A stretch of DNA of 8,809 nt. It comes from Desulfobacterales bacterium. GTDB taxonomy: Bacteria > Desulfobacterota > DSM-4660 > Desulfatiglandales > B25-G16. Numbering within the stretch: position 1 is the first letter of the stretch; each line of letters opens with the position of its first letter. The notes beneath the pieces are model-generated. The model was not told the origin of the DNA and did no database searches. It was given only the letters and a program-made list of their open reading frames with translations. A program made the position numbers and the translations under genes. This document shows, in pieces, positions 5,378-8,809 of the stretch. The stretch lies in contig JABXJY010000102.1 of assembly GCA_013375385.1 (NCBI GenBank), positions 1 through 8,809 of the forward strand, read 5' to 3'.

Positions 5378-6640
5378 ATGAACGCAGAAATCATCACCGT
5401 GGGCTCCGAGCTCCTGCTCGGCCAGATTGTGGATACGAATTCCACCTGGATAGCTCAAAGGCTGGCCGCCATCGGGGTGAATCTCTTCTACCGCACTGCC
5501 GTGGGGGATAACCCCGCACGCATGGAAGACATTTTCCGCCGTGCTCTTGAGCGGTCCGATGTGGTCATCGTTACCGGTGGAATAGGGCCCACGGAGGATG
5601 ATCGTACTCGGGAAATAGCGGCACAGGTTACCGGGCGCGAGCTCATAGTGGATGCGGGGCTCTTGCAACAAATTACCGAGCGCTTCCGCACCCGGGGCTT
5701 CATCATGACCGCCAATAACGAAAAGCAGGCCCAGATACCAGAGGGCGCGATTCCGGTGGAAAACCCCAATGGCACTGCTCCGGCGTTCATTGTAGAGCAC
5801 GATGGGAGCGTGCTGATCTGCCTGCCCGGCGTTCCTTTCGAGATGAAGTACCTGGTCGAACATCGCATCATTCCCTACCTGCGGGAGAAGTTCGGCGTGG
5901 GTGGCGAGGTAATCAAATCGCGTGTGCTCAAGACCTGTGGCCTCGGCGAGAGCACGGTAGATGAGATGATCTCTGACCTGATGGCCAAGGGCACCAACCC
6001 GACCGTGGGTGTGTTGGCGCACCCGGGCCAGGTAGACGTGCGTATCACCGCCAAGGGCAGGGATGAGGCTGGGATCGAGCGCATGCTCGACGAGATGGAC
6101 GACCTCATCCACAGCCGCCTGAAGGACCACGTCTTCGGCCGTGACGATCAGACCATGGAGGGCGCCCTGGGGGTACTGGTGCGGGAGGCCGGTATCACGG
6201 TTGCATCGGTAGAGAACCTGACTGGCGGGCTGCTTTCGCAAAAACTGCTTTCGGCCTGCGCAGACAGCTTCTCCGGAGGTGTGATTGCCAACGGGGAAAC
6301 AGCCCTGCAGCGCCTGCTGGATCGCTCTGATGTCCGGTCGACTGGCGCCTTTGAAGTCGCAACCGATGAGGGCTCCTGCAGACGCGAGCTGACCCGTACT
6401 CTGGTTCGGGACGTAAAGTCCCGGTCGGGCGCCGACGTGGTAGTGGCGGTCATGTGCTTCCCGGACCCGACCCGGGAGGCGAGCAACCTCAGCCCGGGGG
6501 ACACTCTCGTGATGGTGTACAATGGCCGGGAGTTCCTTGAACGGGGATTCAAGTTTGCCGGTCGGGGAGGACCTGACCAGATGCGTGCCACCATGTACGC
6601 CCTGGATGCCTTTCGGCGCTACTTGATGCGGCAACACTAG
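5378..6640 (+). CDS. cinA: CinA-family protein with degenerate C-terminal PncC-like domain
   Basis: A 420-residue cytoplasmic protein of normal CinA length. The N-terminal COG1058 (MoCF/molybdopterin-binding-like) domain is well kept: ITVGSELLLGQIVDTNS (6-22), VTGGIGPTEDD (65-75), NPNGTAPAF (129-137), LPGVPFEMK (149-157) and GLGES (188-192). In this family it acts as a pyrophosphatase on ADP-ribose-like dinucleotides. The C-terminal part (about 258-420) aligns with the NMN amidase PncC, but the family motifs are altered: AESCTGG is VENLTGG (278-284), GGVVTYSNEAK is GGVIANGETAL, and TGIAGPGGG is MCFPDPTRE. The amidase is therefore probably inactive. The start has GAGGAAG 4-10 bases upstream. 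The gene is richer in G+C than its neighbours (hand counts of 38/60 at 6061-6120 and 45/60 at 6421-6480, against 27/60 at 4861-4920), hinting at a separate origin. Confidence 0.9.
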   Translation: MNAEIITVGSELLLGQIVDTNSTWIAQRLAAIGVNLFYRTAVGDNPARMEDIFRRALERSDVVIVTGGIGPTEDDRTREIAAQVTGRELIVDAGLLQQITERFRTRGFIMTANNEKQAQIPEGAIPVENPNGTAPAFIVEHDGSVLICLPGVPFEMKYLVEHRIIPYLREKFGVGGEVIKSRVLKTCGLGESTVDEMISDLMAKGTNPTVGVLAHPGQVDVRITAKGRDEAGIERMLDEMDDLIHSRLKDHVFGRDDQTMEGALGVLVREAGITVASVENLTGGLLSQKLLSACADSFSGGVIANGETALQRLLDRSDVRSTGAFEVATDEGSCRRELTRTLVRDVKSRSGADVVVAVMCFPDPTREASNLSPGDTLVMVYNGREFLERGFKFAGRGGPDQMRATMYALDAFRRYLMRQH

Positions 6641-6665
6641 CGAAGCTTTCTTGGGCCAAGCTTCG
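6641..6665. terminator. Hairpin directly after cinA (weak terminator candidate)
   Basis: CGAAGCTT (6641-6648) and AAGCTTCG (6658-6665) form a perfect 8-bp stem with a 9-nt loop beginning at the first base after the stop codon. A competing smaller dyad, CTTGG/CCAAG, lies at 6650-6660. There is no T-run after the right arm on the plus strand, so it is not a standard intrinsic terminator. It may still stop transcription with Rho or protect the 3' end. Confidence 0.4.
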
Positions 6666-6690
6666 AATTGCAGAATAAAAAATGCAAAGT

Positions 6691-6793
6691 TTACCCCGTT
6701 ACATAACACAAAAACACAGACAATTGTATATCTGATAAAGTTTTGTGGGATGCTCACTTGATCATATAAACAATCCCGTATTTAACGGGGTGA
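6691..6793. repeat. Imperfect terminal inverted repeat flanking a 103-bp AT-rich segment
   Basis: ACCCCGTTA (6693-6701) and TAACGGGGT (6783-6791) are a perfect 9-bp inverted pair. With flanking matches (TT one base before the left arm, ATA one base beyond it, mirrored on the right) the arms match over about 14 of 15 to 17 positions. The interior is AT-rich and non-coding. It may be a small MITE-like remnant, a pair of regulator sites, or a long-range stem. A local alternative hairpin, CCCGT (6775-6779) with ACGGG (6785-6789), competes with the right arm. No clear target duplication is seen. Confidence 0.3.
6743..6770 (+). promoter_or_regulatory. Possible promoter for the PflX-like gene
   Basis: TTGTGG (6743-6748), a 16-bp spacer and TATAAA (6765-6770) resemble a moderate sigma70 promoter. 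The predicted start is near 6777, with a leader of about 87 nt. It lies within the inverted-repeat segment 6691-6793. The -35 matches only three of six positions, so this is tentative. Confidence 0.35.
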
Positions 6794-6822
6794 AAAGTCA
6801 AAATTAGTTTTCCTTTAAAGAA

Positions 6823-6844
6823 AAAGGCCTGTGCTGTGGCCTTT
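6823..6844 (+). promoter_or_regulatory. Leader hairpin before the PflX-like start
   Basis: AAAGGCC (6823-6829) and GGCCTTT (6838-6844) form a perfect 7-bp stem with an 8-nt loop, ending 5 bases before the Shine-Dalgarno AAGGGG (6850-6855). It lacks a U-run, so it is more likely to influence translation or RNA stability than to terminate. It also makes the alternative GTG start at 6831 (inside the loop, with no Shine-Dalgarno) unlikely. Confidence 0.35.
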
Positions 6845-6863
6845 GAGGCAAGGGGTATTTAGC

Positions 6864-7925
6864 ATGAAGATCACGCGCCGGGATTTCATTAAGAACTCTC
6901 TCATCTTGGGCGGCTCGCTGCTCCTGTCTCCCGGCTCTCTTCGTGCCCAGCAGAAAAAGGGAGAGGAATGGCATCCGGCCTACGAGAAATTGGAGCAAGA
7001 GGGAAAACTGGCCCAGAGGATCGAGCAGGCCTACGCTATCTTCGAGGAGTGCGAGCTGTGTCCCCGGCAGTGCGCGGTAAATCGGCAAAAGGGGGAAAGA
7101 GGGTTCTGCCGGGCCCCGGTGAGGCCTGTGATTTTCAGTGCTCAACCCCATTTTGGCGAAGAGATATCGCTGGTGGGCGAAAATGGGTCTGGCACCATCT
7201 TCTTCTCCAACTGCAATCTCCGCTGCATCTTCTGCCAGAACTGGCCCATCTCCCATGAGGGTAAAGGAAAGGTACTTCAGGATGAAGACCTTGCAAACAT
7301 GATGATGTACCTCCAGAAGATCGGATGCCATAACATCAACTTGGTCACGCCTACCCATGTGATGCCCAACATCCTCAATGCCACGCGTATTGCCTTGAAG
7401 AAAGGGCTGCGTCTTCCCTTGGTGTACAATACCAGCGGCTACGAGCGCTTAGAGATAGTGAAGATCCTAGACGGCATCGTGGATATTTATATGCCGGATA
7501 TGAAATATATGGACGCTGATCAAGCGGGGAAATATTCGTCCGGGGCCTCAGACTATCCTGAAGTGGCGAAGAAGGCGATCATCGAAATGAACCGGCAGGT
7601 CGGAGAACTCCTGACCGATAAGCGAGGAATTGCCCTGAGCGGGCTGATCATCCGACACTTGGTCATGCCCAACCGAGTGGCCGGGACAGAGAAATTCGTC
7701 AGGTGGGTGGCTGAGAGCCTGTCTAAATCCACCTACGTGAACATCATGGCTCAATACCGTGTGGAATACAAGGCCTTTAACTATCCAGAAATCGCCCGTG
7801 GGATTACTGCACGGGAATTCTTGGAAGCAATGGACTGGGCCGAAAAGTACGGCCTGACCAACCTTGACCCTAAGTCTTTGGCGGTCAGGAACTTTTACTC
7901 CTTCTTTCAACGCCGATCAGGCTGA
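6864..7925 (+). CDS. PflX-type (COG1313) radical SAM protein with twin-arginine signal
   Basis: A 353-residue protein related to pyruvate formate-lyase activating enzymes; the target of the COG1313 family is unknown. Residues 1-29 form a Tat signal: TRRDFIK (4-10, Arg5-Arg6), a hydrophobic stretch (11-22) and a possible cleavage site after LRA (28). A first cysteine cluster, C63-x2-C66-x3-C70-x11-C82 (CELCPRQC...GFC), precedes the radical SAM core, which has C117-x3-C121-x2-C124 (SNCNLRCIFCQNW) to bind the 4Fe-4S cluster with SAM. Further family motifs are NLVTPTHVMPNIL (159-171), YNTSGYE (188-194), DIYMPDMKYMD (207-217) and IRHLVMPN (263-270). The ATG at 6864 is chosen over a GTG at 6831 because it has AAGGGG 8 bases upstream and puts the Tat motif at the N-terminus. 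It converges with the AmrS-like gene, 11 bp away. Confidence is high for the family, moderate for actual export. Confidence 0.9.
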   Translation: MKITRRDFIKNSLILGGSLLLSPGSLRAQQKKGEEWHPAYEKLEQEGKLAQRIEQAYAIFEECELCPRQCAVNRQKGERGFCRAPVRPVIFSAQPHFGEEISLVGENGSGTIFFSNCNLRCIFCQNWPISHEGKGKVLQDEDLANMMMYLQKIGCHNINLVTPTHVMPNILNATRIALKKGLRLPLVYNTSGYERLEIVKILDGIVDIYMPDMKYMDADQAGKYSSGASDYPEVAKKAIIEMNRQVGELLTDKRGIALSGLIIRHLVMPNRVAGTEKFVRWVAESLSKSTYVNIMAQYRVEYKAFNYPEIARGITAREFLEAMDWAEKYGLTNLDPKSLAVRNFYSFFQRRSG

Positions 7926-7936
7926 ATTTCCCGGGC

Positions 7937-8809
7937 TCACGCCCAAATGCCGGGTATGGGCTTTCCACAGTACCCGCACTTCCCTTTCTTCAGATGCATC
8001 TCTCCGATCATGTATCCCGTGCGCTGGATTATCATTTTCTTGCACCGTGGGCAGAAGGTGTTCCAGCCCTCATGGCCCGGCACCTTTGCGATATACACAT
8101 ATTCAAGGCCACAAGACAGGGCCACCGCCCGTGCCTCCTCCAGCGTTGACACCGGTGTTGTGGGGAGACGCTTGAGTTTGTGCAGAGGATAGAACCGGGA
8201 GAAATGGACCGGGGTATCAGCGCCCAATTCCCTCTTCACCCAGAGGCACATTTCTCTTACCACCGACATCTCATCATTTTTTGTGGGAATCATGAGGTTT
8301 GTGATCTCCACGTGGATTTTCTCCTCTTTCAGCGTCTTCAAGGTCTCAAGCACCGGGGCCAGTTCTCCGTTGGACAATTCCCGATAGAATGTCTCTGTAA
8401 ACCCCTTCAGATCAATATGGGCGGCGTCCAACACCTTGCACAGGTTTTGGAGCGGCTCCCGATTGATGAAGCCGTTGGAGTGGATGATATTGAGAAGGCC
8501 CTCCTTTTTTCCACAGAAGCCAGTGTCTAACATGTATTCATAAAAGATTGTGGGTTCCGCGTAGGTGTGGGCAATGGAGCGGGCCCCCATCTCTTTGGCC
8601 TTTTTCACCACAATTTCTGGGGGAATGTCGTAGCTGTATACGTCTTCCGGGAAGGCCTGGGAGATTTCCCAGTTCTCACAAAACTTACACTGGAGATTAC
8701 ATCCTGCCGTTGATAGGGTTAAGGAAAGGGTACCAGGAAGGACATGCAAAAAGGATTCCTTTTCAATGGGATCCAAATGAATGACGCAAGGATTCCCGTA
8801 CACCAGGCT
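7937..8809 (-). CDS. amrS: AmmeMemoRadiSam-system radical SAM enzyme (AmrS), missing its N-terminus
   Basis: 290 residues are visible; the frame stays open to the right edge (SLVYGNP... from 8809), so the GTG at 8801-8803 is not the true start and roughly 45-70 residues lie outside. The family hallmark YGNPCVIHLDPIEKESFLH is followed by LPGTLSLTLS and the cluster-binding cysteines CNLQCKFC (C-x3-C-x2-C, codons at 8678-8701), then ENWEISQ. Other family features are AHTYAEPTIFYEYM and DLKGFTETFYREL. The C-terminus has a zinc-ribbon-like cysteine set (CPRCKK and CGYCGKPIPGIW, about 7940-8050). AmrS is known only from its genomic link to Memo and AMMECR1 proteins; its substrate is not established. 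Neither partner is in this window; they could lie upstream, beyond 8809. It is distantly related to the convergent PflX-like protein. Confidence 0.9.
   Translation of the reverse strand, partial: SLVYGNPCVIHLDPIEKESFLHVLPGTLSLTLSTAGCNLQCKFCENWEISQAFPEDVYSYDIPPEIVVKKAKEMGARSIAHTYAEPTIFYEYMLDTGFCGKKEGLLNIIHSNGFINREPLQNLCKVLDAAHIDLKGFTETFYRELSNGELAPVLETLKTLKEEKIHVEITNLMIPTKNDEMSVVREMCLWVKRELGADTPVHFSRFYPLHKLKRLPTTPVSTLEEARAVALSCGLEYVYIAKVPGHEGWNTFCPRCKKMIIQRTGYMIGEMHLKKGKCGYCGKPIPGIWA

Noticed and set aside
5297..6757. 486-codon open frame on the minus strand across cinA
   Set aside because: It lies opposite a confidently identified gene. Long antisense frames are common opposite GC-rich genes, and its translation shows no recognisable domain.
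6831..6863. Upstream GTG start adding 11 residues to the PflX-like protein
   Set aside because: It has no Shine-Dalgarno, sits in the loop of a hairpin, and would bury the twin-arginine motif. The ATG at 6864 has AAGGGG at the right distance.
1..8809. CRISPR array, tRNA, rRNA, insertion sequence or transposase
   Set aside because: I found no regularly spaced repeats, no tRNA-like cloverleaf or rRNA stretch, and no transposase motif anywhere in the window.

Overview
The window looks like chromosomal DNA of an anaerobic or facultatively anaerobic bacterium. Two PFL-activase-like radical SAM proteins, a plant-type phosphofructokinase, strong Shine-Dalgarno sites and a DUF4124-protease gene fit a Desulfobacterota-like (deltaproteobacterial) genome, but that placement is inference: no rRNA or other taxonomic marker is present. 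Base composition is mixed. Most genes are near 42-50 % GC by eye, while cinA (5378-6640) is clearly richer.

Left part (1-1525, minus strand): a phosphofructokinase gene is followed 38 bp later by the first 72 codons of a type-2 glycerate kinase, which runs off the left edge. Together they form a small glycolytic/glycerate operon read leftward. A 291-bp AT-rich divergent region with a perfect 14-bp palindrome separates it from a zinc alcohol dehydrogenase (1817-2872, plus). A DHA1-type MFS exporter (2978-4132) follows, with its own good sigma70 promoter whose -35 box sits inside an inverted repeat.

Middle part (4133-5377): a 324-bp gap holds a near-consensus promoter (4231-4259) and, about 65-70 bases past its expected start point, a textbook intrinsic terminator (4332-4373). 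This predicts a transcript of roughly 105 nt, either a small RNA or an attenuated leader. Downstream lies a broken exported protease gene (4457-5355): signal peptide, DUF4124, trypsin-like catalytic His, coiled-coil insert, then a -1 frame change to the catalytic Ser segment. The Asp-bearing segment is missing in every forward frame.

Right part (5378-8809): cinA has an intact N-terminal domain, but its C-terminal PncC-like domain has lost the usual active-site motifs. After a hairpin-rich 223-bp gap comes a COG1313/PflX-type radical SAM protein with an N-terminal twin-arginine signal. Convergent with it, 11 bp away, is the C-terminal 290 residues of an AmmeMemoRadiSam-system radical SAM enzyme (minus strand), which runs off the right edge.

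The genes do not form one obvious pathway. I did not find a clear-cut new defence or biosynthetic system. The points most worth checking are the Tat-tagged radical SAM protein beside the AmrS-type enzyme, the promoter-terminator small-RNA unit, the catalytically degenerate CinA C-terminal domain, and the decayed protease.
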